A DNA stretch of 64,000 nt from a virus. The notes under the pieces were generated by a model, which worked only from the letters and a program-made list of their open reading frames with translations, was not told the origin of the DNA and did not search any database. Position numbers and translations under genes: made by a program. The stretch spans positions 1-64,000 of IMG/VR virus record IMGVR_UViG_3300005529_000008, one strand, 5' to 3'. Below, one piece after another: positions 33,071-39,573 of this stretch (its first letter is position 1; the number at the start of each line of letters is the position of its first letter).

Positions 33071-33253
33071 GGGAAATCGTAACGCTAGTGAAAGAAAGTA
33101 TTTCCATGAATTTTGCGCGTGTAAGTTGTTGAGAAATATACTATGTATTTTTCACACACTCGCGCATTTCCCAAACTAACCGAACGCTCGTTCGGTAGTA
33201 CTAGTTAGTTAGTAGTGTCGCTACTAACTGAACGGTTAATTAACTTGCTAAGC

Positions 33254-33268
33254 TTGTCAAAATGACAA
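33254..33268. promoter_or_regulatory. 15-bp palindromic operator-like site
   Basis: TTGTCAA-A-ATGACAA, one mismatch, in the non-coding hub. Confidence 0.55.
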
Positions 33269-33876
33269 ACTTCAGGTCCGTCAGGTCCGTCGGTGATGCG
33301 CGAGACCGTTCGACCGTTCGAGCCAGGTTCGAGCTAACCGCCCCGCGCAACTCCCCGCGTCTCAGTCACTTACGCCATCACTCCCTGCTCCCCCGATCTG
33401 GTTTGGCCGGCGCAATTTTCCTGGCGCCCCTAACCAGGTCGGCATGGCGGGGGGAGGTCGCGCAACGCGGGGGTGGTTTTTGGGGGAAGAGTCTAAGTTA
33501 GTTGCGCGGGAGCGGTAAGTTTTGGAGGGTGGTTAGTTAAGATTATTAAGTAGAATGTCGAGTCAACCAACGTGTCATAAAGCGGTCGCGCCTAGCCCAA
33601 TTTTCTAACTCGTTGAAAATAAATAGCGGCTAAACCTGGCTACCCGCGTGGCTAATGGCTAGGAGTAGTAGTGCTATCGGTGGGGGCTATATGACGGCTA
33701 CATGTATTATTTCTCGCGCAGGCTCCGCACGATTTTAGCGAAGGAAATACGTTAGTTTAGTTATGTGTAGAAGTGTAAAGTTAGGTTAAGGCGGTGATAC
33801 TCAAAATTCCCTTCGTAAAGCTTTGTAAAGACCGCTCGAAAATACTACGACTTTTATTAAACTTTACAATACTTAA

Positions 33877-33996
33877 CCGCAGGAAATCACACTGAGGAGT
33901 TATATCGTCAAGCATAGCAATATTATATAAACAAACACTTTATTTCTCTTTTCTTCTCTTACGTGTATTATGTCTTCAGTGTGAAATCCTGTGCGG
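33877..33996. repeat. inverted-repeat element, copy 2 (120 bp)
   Basis: Left end CCGCAGGAAATCACACTGA, right end TCAGTGTGAAATCCTG followed by TGCGG. The AT-rich centre has AAGCATAGCAATATTATATA and AACAAACACTT, matching the centre of copy 1 (GCATAGGATTATATATAAAA, then CAAACCACTT). Same orientation as copy 1. Confidence 0.7.
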
Positions 33997-34048
33997 ATTA
34001 GTAGATTTTAAGATTTCGTAGTGTCTAGCACTTACATTTCTTTACGAT

Positions 34049-34063
34049 TTGTCAAAATGACAA
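34049..34063. promoter_or_regulatory. 15-bp palindromic operator-like site
   Basis: TTGTCAA-A-ATGACAA, identical to the copy at 33254, 20 bases before the -35 box of the HNH gene. Confidence 0.6.
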
Positions 34064-34083
34064 ATTCCGTCACGAAAATTACC

Positions 34084-34113
34084 TTGACGCACATATTTAC
34101 ACTATGCTACCGT
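34084..34113 (+). promoter_or_regulatory. promoter with TACC-type -10 box, leaderless start
   Basis: TTGACG (34084-34089), 18-base spacer, TACCGT (34108-34113) as part of ATGCTACC. The HNH ATG follows 8 bases after the box. The same CTTGAC-N15-ATGCTACC layout occurs at 46838. Confidence 0.5.
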
Positions 34114-34120
34114 GGTATTT

Positions 34121-34669
34121 ATGTCCCCGCAATATTGGAAAGTCGCCCAGTACCGCCCGCTTGATCTCGAAACGTTCAAGCGCCGTTTTGAGCAGAAGTA
34201 TGCGGTGGATGAGGCGACGGGGTGTTGGGTGTGGCAGGGGACGCGGAATAAACGCGGGCAAGGGTTGATGAGTGATGGGGTGCGGCAGCAGAAGGCGCAT
34301 AAGTTGGCGTATTTATATTTCGTGTGTGGTGAGATACCACCGATGCACTACGTCGCTCAAACGTGTAAAAACGTGGCGTGCGTGAATCCGGCGCATTTGA
34401 CCGTGCGGAGGGCTGGCGCGGCGTCGAAGGAGGGTAATTCACCGTTTGCGCAGAATGCTCGTAAGACGCATTGTATTCACGGGCATGAATTCACAGAGGC
34501 GAATACGATTGTGTATCGGGGTCGGCGGCGGTGCGGGACGTGTCAGGATAGGCGGCGTAAGAGGCCCAAGCATACCGACGAGCGCAAGTTGCTGGAAGAT
34601 GTAAGACGACGCTTTTCGGATGTCGAAATTGCGAAGAGGGTGTGGGAGGAGAGAGACGATGATTTATAA
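34121..34669 (+). CDS. HNH-type protein with second zinc ribbon, catalytic His missing
   Basis: A 182-residue protein. ATG 34121 is chosen because a -10 box ends 7 bases before it and no ribosome site exists. It has a TGCWVWQG start domain, HKLAYLYFVCGEIPP, and CVNPAHL, like phage HNH proteins; but where the family has R-H-x-C the sequence is VAQTC, so the first catalytic His is replaced by Gln. A second ribbon follows: HCIHGHEFTEANT then CGTCQDRR. DNA binding may persist without cleavage; a transcriptional role is conceivable. It opens the rightward transcript. Confidence 0.7.
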   Translation: MSPQYWKVAQYRPLDLETFKRRFEQKYAVDEATGCWVWQGTRNKRGQGLMSDGVRQQKAHKLAYLYFVCGEIPPMHYVAQTCKNVACVNPAHLTVRRAGAASKEGNSPFAQNARKTHCIHGHEFTEANTIVYRGRRRCGTCQDRRRKRPKHTDERKLLEDVRRRFSDVEIAKRVWEERDDDL

Positions 34670-34934
34670 ACCCCCGAAGTGGTCGGAGATAATTACCGTT
34701 ACACCAGTTGCGAAGAATAATATTTGTCGGTCTATGGCGATTTGGTTGGAGGTGCTGGGGCCGGGGTTAGAGGCGCTAGATCCATACCAACGCCACCATG
34801 TATTGAGGCTCACGATGGAAGTGATGCTCGACACGTATCTTGGCGCGTTGCAATCCATCGCGGACTCGGCGCAGAGAAGTGCGCAAGAGACGTTGATGAT
34901 GTCAACGGCGGTGAGATTGGTGGTGACGGAGTGA
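34659..34934 (+). CDS. small hypothetical protein
   Basis: A 91-residue protein, GGAGGAG before ATG 34659, starting inside the HNH gene; stop overlaps the methyltransferase GTG. It is helical with LRLTMEVMLDTYLGALQSIA. No family recognised. Confidence 0.65.
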   Translation: MIYKPPKWSEIITVTPVAKNNICRSMAIWLEVLGPGLEALDPYQRHHVLRLTMEVMLDTYLGALQSIADSAQRSAQETLMMSTAVRLVVTE

Positions 34935-36376
34935 GTAAAGGCGTATGGTATAACGAAAACGATCCCTTCGCGGCGGCGTGGTTGAGCGAGCTTATCAAAG
35001 AGGGTGTAATTGCAAAAGGAGATGTGGATGAGCGAGATATTCAAGATGTCAGACCCGATGAGTTGCGAGACTACACACAATGGCACCTCTTTGCTGGAAT
35101 CGGGTGCTGGAGCTATGCCTTGCGATGCGAAGGTTGGTCAGACGATCGACCCGTCCTCACCGTCTCCTGTCCTTGCCAACCTTACAGCGCGGCAGGCAAA
35201 GGAGCAGGGTTTACTGACGAGCGACACCTATGGCCGGCAGCCTTCCACATTATCAGCGGACTTCGCGACAAGGTGCCATGCGTTTTTGGCGAGCAGGTTA
35301 GCAAAGCTGTCGGATTCGGCTGGAGCGATCTTGTGGAAAATGACTTGGAAGGAATCGGTTACGCCTTCTGGAAGGAAGTTTTTCCGGCTTGCAGCGTCGG
35401 CGCGTGGCACAAGAGGGAGAGGCTGTACTTCGTGGCTCACGACCAAGGTACAGAATCACAAGGCCAGCGGGCCGAGCAGGACGGGCGACAAAGTAGACCT
35501 GCAAACGGCTGCGGAACTATCCGGCTGGCCCACTCCGAACGCCTTACCGCCGAACCGGGGCGGACTCCAATCGAGTCCAGAGAAAGCGATGGAGCGGCGG
35601 GCGCAGGGTCATCAATTGAATCTGGACGATGCGGCGACACTGGCCAGTTGGTGCAGCCCCACAGCCCAAGACCACAGCCTGGGAGGACAGCCACCGAGGG
35701 AATGGGATACGGGAGTGCCGTTGACGCAACAGGCGGCGATGACAAGTTGGGCGACTCCAGCCCAGCGCGACTTCAAGAGCGAGAGCGCCACGGACGAATT
35801 CAACGAGAAGAGGTTCAGTCATCCGAGAGGCAAGCCGTTGAGTGCGGAAGCGACGCTGGCCGGGTGGATGACGCCAGTGGTCCCGAACGGCGGCCGCAAA
35901 CCCAAGGGCGGAACGATGACGGCAACTGGCCAGACTACGGACGGCAAGAAAAGACAAGTGGACAACGACTTCTTAGCGCAACTAGCGAATTGGACGACTC
36001 CGAGCGCATCCGAGCGGAGCGGGCAGGGAGAGAAGAACAAGTCGCTGATGCAAGATGCTCGATTGACAACCCCTGGTCCGACCCCCTCTGGCTCCCATGC
36101 AGAGACGGAAAGTACCGGCCAGTCGAACGCGTCATTCCGAGGACAGTTGAATCCAGCGTTGAGCCGCTGGCTTCAGGGACTGCCAGAGATTTGGGATATC
36201 ACTGCGTTACGGGTGAAACTGGAGAAGAAGCGTGGATCATCGGGCCGCTCATTGAGAAAGGCAAAGCAAGGGTCGGGAGATTGAGGGGGTATGGGAATTC
36301 TCTCTGTGCCCCGCAGGCGCAAATTTTCATCGAATCCTATCTCGCGGCGCTTGACACCGGCCCGCCCGTTGTGTAG
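34931..36376 (+). CDS. dcm: DNA cytosine-5 methyltransferase
   Basis: A 481-residue enzyme; GTG 34931 overlaps the stop before it. The start VWYNENDPFAAAWLSELI is typical of phage Dcm enzymes. Motif I HLFAGIGCW (52-60), motif IV SCPCQPYS (79-86, Cys nucleophile), motif VI FGEQV (119-123, in place of ENV), motif VIII KRERLYFVAH (161-170), motif X GYGNSLCAPQAQ (453-464). It would methylate cytosine in phage DNA to evade restriction. Between VIII and X lie about 270 low-complexity residues (LAHSER, DDASGPERR type repeats) in place of a normal target domain, and this stretch codes a second protein in another frame. Confidence 0.88.
   Translation: MSKGVWYNENDPFAAAWLSELIKEGVIAKGDVDERDIQDVRPDELRDYTQWHLFAGIGCWSYALRCEGWSDDRPVLTVSCPCQPYSAAGKGAGFTDERHLWPAAFHIISGLRDKVPCVFGEQVSKAVGFGWSDLVENDLEGIGYAFWKEVFPACSVGAWHKRERLYFVAHDQGTESQGQRAEQDGRQSRPANGCGTIRLAHSERLTAEPGRTPIESRESDGAAGAGSSIESGRCGDTGQLVQPHSPRPQPGRTATEGMGYGSAVDATGGDDKLGDSSPARLQERERHGRIQREEVQSSERQAVECGSDAGRVDDASGPERRPQTQGRNDDGNWPDYGRQEKTSGQRLLSATSELDDSERIRAERAGREEQVADARCSIDNPWSDPLWLPCRDGKYRPVERVIPRTVESSVEPLASGTARDLGYHCVTGETGEEAWIIGPLIEKGKARVGRLRGYGNSLCAPQAQIFIESYLAALDTGPPVV
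35028..36284 (+). CDS. overlapping gene in alternate frame, W-x-TP repeat protein
   Basis: A 418-codon frame wholly inside dcm in the +1 frame. ATG 35028 has AAAGGAG nine bases upstream. The product begins MSEIFKMSDPMSCET, has NLTARQAKEQGLLTSDTYG and ILWKMTWKESVTPSGR, then five spaced motifs SGWPTPNA, ASWCSPTA, TSWATPAQ, AGWMTPVV, ANWTTPSA, and ends LNPALSRWLQGLPEIWD. I recall very similar proteins from other phages, annotated as hypothetical next to or within dcm. Repeated motifs, start signal and length without stop indicate true dual coding. Function unknown; a partner or target-site helper of the methyltransferase is a guess. Confidence 0.75.
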   Translation: MSEIFKMSDPMSCETTHNGTSLLESGAGAMPCDAKVGQTIDPSSPSPVLANLTARQAKEQGLLTSDTYGRQPSTLSADFATRCHAFLASRLAKLSDSAGAILWKMTWKESVTPSGRKFFRLAASARGTRGRGCTSWLTTKVQNHKASGPSRTGDKVDLQTAAELSGWPTPNALPPNRGGLQSSPEKAMERRAQGHQLNLDDAATLASWCSPTAQDHSLGGQPPREWDTGVPLTQQAAMTSWATPAQRDFKSESATDEFNEKRFSHPRGKPLSAEATLAGWMTPVVPNGGRKPKGGTMTATGQTTDGKKRQVDNDFLAQLANWTTPSASERSGQGEKNKSLMQDARLTTPGPTPSGSHAETESTGQSNASFRGQLNPALSRWLQGLPEIWDITALRVKLEKKRGSSGRSLRKAKQGSGD

Positions 36377-36379
36377 AAT
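36351..36379 (+). promoter_or_regulatory. sigma-70 type promoter
   Basis: TTGACA (36351-36356), exactly 17 bases, TAGAAT (36374-36379), inside the end of dcm; reads into the MazG gene 29 bases downstream. Confidence 0.75.
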
Positions 36380-36407
36380 GTGCAAGTCGGTCGGTCGAGG
36401 AGAGAAA

Positions 36408-36704
36408 ATGACACACGAGGAATTTTACTTCTTAAAGCTCGCGGAGGAGTGCGCGGAGGTGGCGCAGCGCGCGTCGAAGCTGTTGCAGTTTGGGCCGGAC
36501 GAGGTGCAGGAGGGGCAGGGAGAGAATAACCTACAACGGCTTCGCGGTGAGCTAAACGATCTGCTTTCGATTGTTGAGATTCTGGAGAGTGAGTACGATT
36601 TGCCCCGCCCTTCCGAAGAAGAGATGGTCGTGCATTATCTTGCGAAACGCGAGAAGCTGGCGAAGTACTTGGCGCTGTCTGAGAAACTTGGAAGGGTGAA
36701 ATAA
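36408..36704 (+). CDS. MazG-like nucleotide pyrophosphohydrolase
   Basis: A 98-residue protein; ATG 36408 has GAGGAGAG upstream. LKLAEECAEVAQRASKLLQF carries the E-x2-E metal site of MazG-like enzymes and LRGELNDLLSIVEIL the second acidic helix. It may cleave dNTPs or alarmones. Second MazG-like gene of the window. Confidence 0.75.
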   Translation: MTHEEFYFLKLAEECAEVAQRASKLLQFGPDEVQEGQGENNLQRLRGELNDLLSIVEILESEYDLPRPSEEEMVVHYLAKREKLAKYLALSEKLGRVK

Positions 36705-36705
36705 C

Positions 36706-36852
36706 GTGCCACGCATCGCGTTAGAAACGTGCAAGGCGTGCGGAGGGAAGTATGAGGGGAGCGGCGTGGGGAATTTGTGCGAGAAATGCTATGCTAAGAC
36801 TGTGCCGGCGCAATTTCGCGTATCGGTGAAAAAGGAGACGAAAATAAAATGA
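36706..36852 (+). CDS. 48-residue zinc-ribbon protein
   Basis: GTG start one base after the MazG stop. CKACGGKYEG then LCEKCYAK gives two C-x2-C knuckles. The stop overlaps the next ATG (ATGA). Probably nucleic-acid or protein binding. Confidence 0.65.
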   Translation: MPRIALETCKACGGKYEGSGVGNLCEKCYAKTVPAQFRVSVKKETKIK

Positions 36853-37298
36853 GCTTCGATTTTATGAAATCTTACGACGGCCCGGTGGTGGAGGGCGCGG
36901 AGGAGTTGGAGGTCGTGTATGCGGCGGATCAACCACAGTATAATCCGCTGCGAGTGTTGCGCACAAATACTGCGGAGGGTGCGGTGCTATCGCGGTGGAC
37001 GTTGACGGATGTGCAGCGCGATATGGTGGCGGGCGGCGGGGATATTTATTTGGAGTTATTAACGTTCGGCGCACCTTTACAACCGATACGAATGGCGGTG
37101 GGGAGGGATGTGAGTTTTTCTGACCTTGCGCGAGCGAGATTTCCCGAGTTGTGGAGGAAGCGCATGGATGGTATAACTGTGCCCGATGCTACGGGAGATT
37201 CACAGTTTCATGAAATGTCAGATTCGTTACTTACGCCGGGATCGTCAGAAGTCGAAGATCGCGCGGTCGGTAACAACCACGAACAGGATGGTGCGTGA
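36849..37298 (+). CDS. hypothetical protein
   Basis: A 149-residue protein with AGGGDIYLELLTFGAPLQPIR, a beta-rich middle, and a disordered acidic end. GGAG ribosome site; stop shares a base with the next ATG. No family recognised. Confidence 0.6.
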   Translation: MSFDFMKSYDGPVVEGAEELEVVYAADQPQYNPLRVLRTNTAEGAVLSRWTLTDVQRDMVAGGGDIYLELLTFGAPLQPIRMAVGRDVSFSDLARARFPELWRKRMDGITVPDATGDSQFHEMSDSLLTPGSSEVEDRAVGNNHEQDGA

Positions 37299-37543
37299 TG
37301 GCGTTTTATTATGCGATAGCCGCGATTTGGGCAGTGGTTTTCTATATCCTCTGGTGGTCCCTCGCCGGTCGCGAGTGGTGGGAGTTGAAGTATCGCGAGA
37401 GCGGCCTGGTCGCGCCACATGTTATCGCATGGCGTTTGTTGTGGTTCGTGCCCGTATACACCGTGGTGGGTTTATTCGTCGCATTGTTATTCTTACAAGG
37501 CGGTTTGGAACCTGCGAGGAGAATGGCGAGGGAAATATGGTGA
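37298..37543 (+). CDS. two-helix membrane protein
   Basis: An 81-residue protein with helices at about residues 3-22 and 48-66, aromatic-rich (YAIAAIWAVVFYILWWSLAG). Coupled on both sides. Function unknown. Confidence 0.65.
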   Translation: MAFYYAIAAIWAVVFYILWWSLAGREWWELKYRESGLVAPHVIAWRLLWFVPVYTVVGLFVALLFLQGGLEPARRMAREIW

Positions 37544-37752
37544 TTTTGAGAATTTGGCATGGCGTGCGGCATGATGATGCGATGGTGACGGAGGTGAGTG
37601 AGGGGATTGAGTCGCGCGAGGCTGCGTTAGCGGTGATCGATCGGATGGTAAAGACGGGATTTTTTGTCCACCGCGAGGACGATAAAACGGTGGTTGTGCC
37701 GTGGGCGAAGGTGAATTATTTAGAGATAATCGAAACGGACGATGAAAGATAA
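37537..37752 (+). CDS. small hypothetical protein
   Basis: A 71-residue protein from ATG 37537 (MVILRIWHGVRHDDAMVTEV); acidic end (EIIETDDER). GAGG upstream; overlaps the preceding stop by 7 bases. Confidence 0.6.
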   Translation: MVILRIWHGVRHDDAMVTEVSEGIESREAALAVIDRMVKTGFFVHREDDKTVVVPWAKVNYLEIIETDDER

Positions 37753-37797
37753 CCCTCCCGTTTAACTGGCATCTAAACTAACACCGGCCCGTTTTAC

Positions 37798-38220
37798 TTA
37801 CGACGCGCCAGGATAAGTTCGCGGCATCTCTCCCCGCGAGCAGAGTGGGCGGTTGAGCGGTGACGTTCCCGCCCACAAGTTTTCGTAGTTTAAGTTACTG
37901 AGAGGAGACGGTAAAAGCTTGAGTGTTTCAATAAGGAGTAGCGGTAGTGACGCGATTCGTAGAAATACTGTCGGGCCTGTTCACAGCTTAACACGCTATG
38001 CGCATAGTGAAGCTCCTTTAAATTTTTAAAAGAAACGCCCGACTATGAACCCTCGGGAGTGTGTCGGGCGGGACGTTTAGTGTAACGGAAGCACACGCCC
38101 GATGGAGGGTGGAGAGCGGTTCGACTCCGTAACGTCTACCAAGTTTTTTAACGAGCACTTGCCTATCTCGTTAAAATAGGCCAACGGCGATATGGCCAAA
38201 GTCCGGTATGGCGTCGGTAA
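37798..38220 (+). ncRNA. large structured RNA candidate C
   Basis: A 520-base gap (37753-38269) with no gene. The ends can pair: TTACGACGC (37798-37806) with GCGTCGGTAA (38211-38220), one bulge. Inside: TCGCGG/CCGCGA (37819, 37834), GTGGGCGG/CCGCCCAC (37845, 37869), CGCTAT/ATAGTG with AGCTT/AAGCT (37985-38014), CGCCCGAC/GTCGGGCG (38036, 38063), a tRNA-like fold (38071-38141), TTTAACGAG/CTCGTTAAA (38147, 38167), GGCCA/TGGCC (38179, 38193). GTCGGGC also stands at 37970 and CGCCCGA at 38095, allowing alternative pairings. Size and ornate fold are reminiscent of GOLLD/ROOL-type phage RNAs. Not computed. Confidence 0.6.
38071..38141 (+). tRNA. tRNA-like element, imperfect
   Basis: 71 bases with a 7-bp acceptor GGACGTT/AACGTCT (one G-T), a good D-arm GTGT-AACGGAA-GCAC, an anticodon-like stem CGCCC/GGGTG with only a 6-base loop GATGGA lacking U33, a 4-bp T-stem with loop TTCGACT, and encoded CCA. 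One base each is missing in the anticodon loop and T-stem. It may be a decayed tRNA, a tRNA mimic within the larger RNA, or a tRNA with sequencing indels; no amino acid is assigned. Confidence 0.5.
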
Positions 38221-38269
38221 ATTTCTCTTAGGTCTTTAGGGATGATGAGAAAAAGTCGCCTCGATTTTT

Positions 38270-38455
38270 ATGTCGCAAAACTTGACACTACTACGTATTA
38301 CCACTAAAAACTTCTGCTGCGGCGCATTCGTGGACTCGCACGGTACGATTCGTAAGACCGCGCCGTTGTTGTGGAAATTTCGCGGACAGCCCCGGCGTAA
38401 TTTAGAGCGGTGGATCGCCACGCTGGGCGGTACAATCGAAACCCTCCCCGACTAA
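38270..38455 (+). CDS. small hypothetical protein
   Basis: A 61-residue protein with FCCGAFVDSHGTIRKTAPLL then WKFRGQPRRNLERWI, a layout I know from tiny phage proteins of unknown function (a strand pair with a C-terminal helix). No ribosome site directly before the ATG; it follows the structured RNA. Confidence 0.55.
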   Translation: MSQNLTLLRITTKNFCCGAFVDSHGTIRKTAPLLWKFRGQPRRNLERWIATLGGTIETLPD

Positions 38456-38467
38456 AAACCTCCCGCT

Positions 38468-38483
38468 GATAAAATAGTGTTAG
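38468..38483 (+). promoter_or_regulatory. late promoter motif
   Basis: GA-TAAAATA-GTGT-TAG, 24 bases before the gene at 38507. No TTGACA at -35. Confidence 0.65.
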
Positions 38484-38506
38484 GCCACGCTTCGCGCCGT
38501 TTTATA

Positions 38507-39037
38507 ATGCCCGGTACTGCTCTTATCGAAACACTTAAAAATGTCGTCTATGCGACGGATTGCGAGCATCCCGACCGTTCGCACTATGCGAACGGTAAGT
38601 GCCGCCCATGTTATCGTGCCGGTCGGAAAGCGGAGCAGCTTGCGAAGGAATTGGAGCGCACAAAGTCGGGCGAGGCTAGCGAAGAGAAAGCTGCCGCGAA
38701 ATTGAAATTAACTTGGGACCAAGATCCCGAGTTGAAGGAGAAGTTTGGGCGGATAATGTGGGGATGGTTGGAAGGCGCGGAGGTTGAGGAGATTTGGGTA
38801 GAGAAGGATGGGGAGAGAAGGCGGGATTTTCAGACCGAGGCGCGGCTGGCTGAGATTAACCAGCGTAAGGCCGATAAAGCTGCCACGGTACTCGCGAAAG
38901 GCTATGTGACGGAGAAGGTCGAGGAGGTCAAACCCCAGCCTCTCCCGATTGGGGCGAGTGTGGATATGAGCGGGTGGGGGTTGGTTGGCGGGGAGGAAAA
39001 TTTTAACGAGGACGGTGACGGTGATGACGAAGAATAG
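38507..39037 (+). CDS. hypothetical protein with small Cys motif
   Basis: A 176-residue protein from ATG 38507, 24 bases after a late motif. DCEHPDRSHYANGKCRPCYR near the start looks like a zinc site; the rest is charged and helical, and the end acidic. Possibly a small terminase-type or packaging protein because of position before TerL and the DNA-binding-like start, but no terminase motif was seen. Confidence 0.6.
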   Translation: MPGTALIETLKNVVYATDCEHPDRSHYANGKCRPCYRAGRKAEQLAKELERTKSGEASEEKAAAKLKLTWDQDPELKEKFGRIMWGWLEGAEVEEIWVEKDGERRRDFQTEARLAEINQRKADKAATVLAKGYVTEKVEEVKPQPLPIGASVDMSGWGLVGGEENFNEDGDGDDEE

Positions 39038-39464
39038 TTTTAGGCCGCGAGGTGGTGGGGGTGCGCAGGGAACGTTGGGAGTTGGAGCGGGTGCGCCAAA
39101 GCCTCCCACGGGTGATGAAGGAGGGGGAAATATTTTGGGTGGGTTAGGAAGTGGTGGTGGGTTGACTTTACCCGGCCCGAATCTTATGGGGCTGCCGGCG
39201 TTGAGTGGTGGTGGCGGCGCAACTACCGCGTCTGGCATTATGCCTCCGTTACAAAAACCGCCCGAGGGTGCGCCGGGTGTGATGCCGCCGTTGGGTGCGC
39301 CGCCCGCGCCATCGTTAACTGGTGGTTCAGCGCAAGATCAAGTTAACGCGGCTTTTAACCCCCCGCAGTTCGATGTGAATCAGTCTGGTATACCTGGCTT
39401 ACAGGGTCTCGCGGGTGGTGGGGTGTTGAGGCAAAAAGGCGTGCCGCAGATTCCGTCGTTGTGA
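39024..39464 (+). CDS. Gly/Pro-rich disordered protein
   Basis: A 146-residue protein overlapping the previous stop; long Gly and Pro runs (MPPLQKPPEGAPGVMPPL) and no folded domain. Typical of internal or scaffold-like virion components. GAGG before ATG 39024. Confidence 0.6.
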   Translation: MTKNSFRPRGGGGAQGTLGVGAGAPKPPTGDEGGGNILGGLGSGGGLTLPGPNLMGLPALSGGGGATTASGIMPPLQKPPEGAPGVMPPLGAPPAPSLTGGSAQDQVNAAFNPPQFDVNQSGIPGLQGLAGGGVLRQKGVPQIPSL

Positions 39465-39498
39465 GTTTAGTGCGCCGTAAGACCTCCAACATCACTGC

Positions 39499-39514
39499 GA
39501 TAAAATAAAAGAGA
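39499..39514 (+). promoter_or_regulatory. late promoter motif (weaker 3' half)
   Basis: GA-TAAAATA-AAAG-AGA; the TAG part is not kept. 60 bases before the secreted fibre-like gene. Confidence 0.5.
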
Positions 39515-39573
39515 CGAAATACTTCACGCGGCGACGGTCGCAGGGTTTAATGCCCGAAAGGAATTCGAATTTC

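Larger units (their letters stand above)
33071..34048. other. 1 kb non-coding regulatory/origin-like region
   Basis: No credible gene between 32984 and 34120. Contents: a TTAG-type repeat facing the CTAA repeat at 33016-33038 (TAGTTAGTTAG at 33200), a palindromic operator (33254), direct repeats CAGGTCCGT (33274 and 33283), a large stem with arms CTGGTT/AACCAG (about 33397 and 33432), and the second 120-bp inverted-repeat element. A 79-codon plus frame at 33262-33501 lacks a ribosome site and was not accepted. The divergent flanking transcription and repeats suggest a control region or replication origin. Confidence 0.5.

Noticed and set aside
33262-33501. 79-codon plus-strand frame in the non-coding hub
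   Set aside because: No ribosome site, Arg/Ser-rich composition, and it begins inside an operator palindrome.
34724-34930. Upstream extension of dcm from 34724
   Set aside because: Overlaps a well-placed small gene; the GTG at 34931 overlaps its stop and begins the conserved N-terminus.
35010-35027. Earlier ATG at 35010 for the gene inside dcm
   Set aside because: The ribosome site AAAGGAG lies between this ATG and the one at 35028, so the later ATG is favoured.
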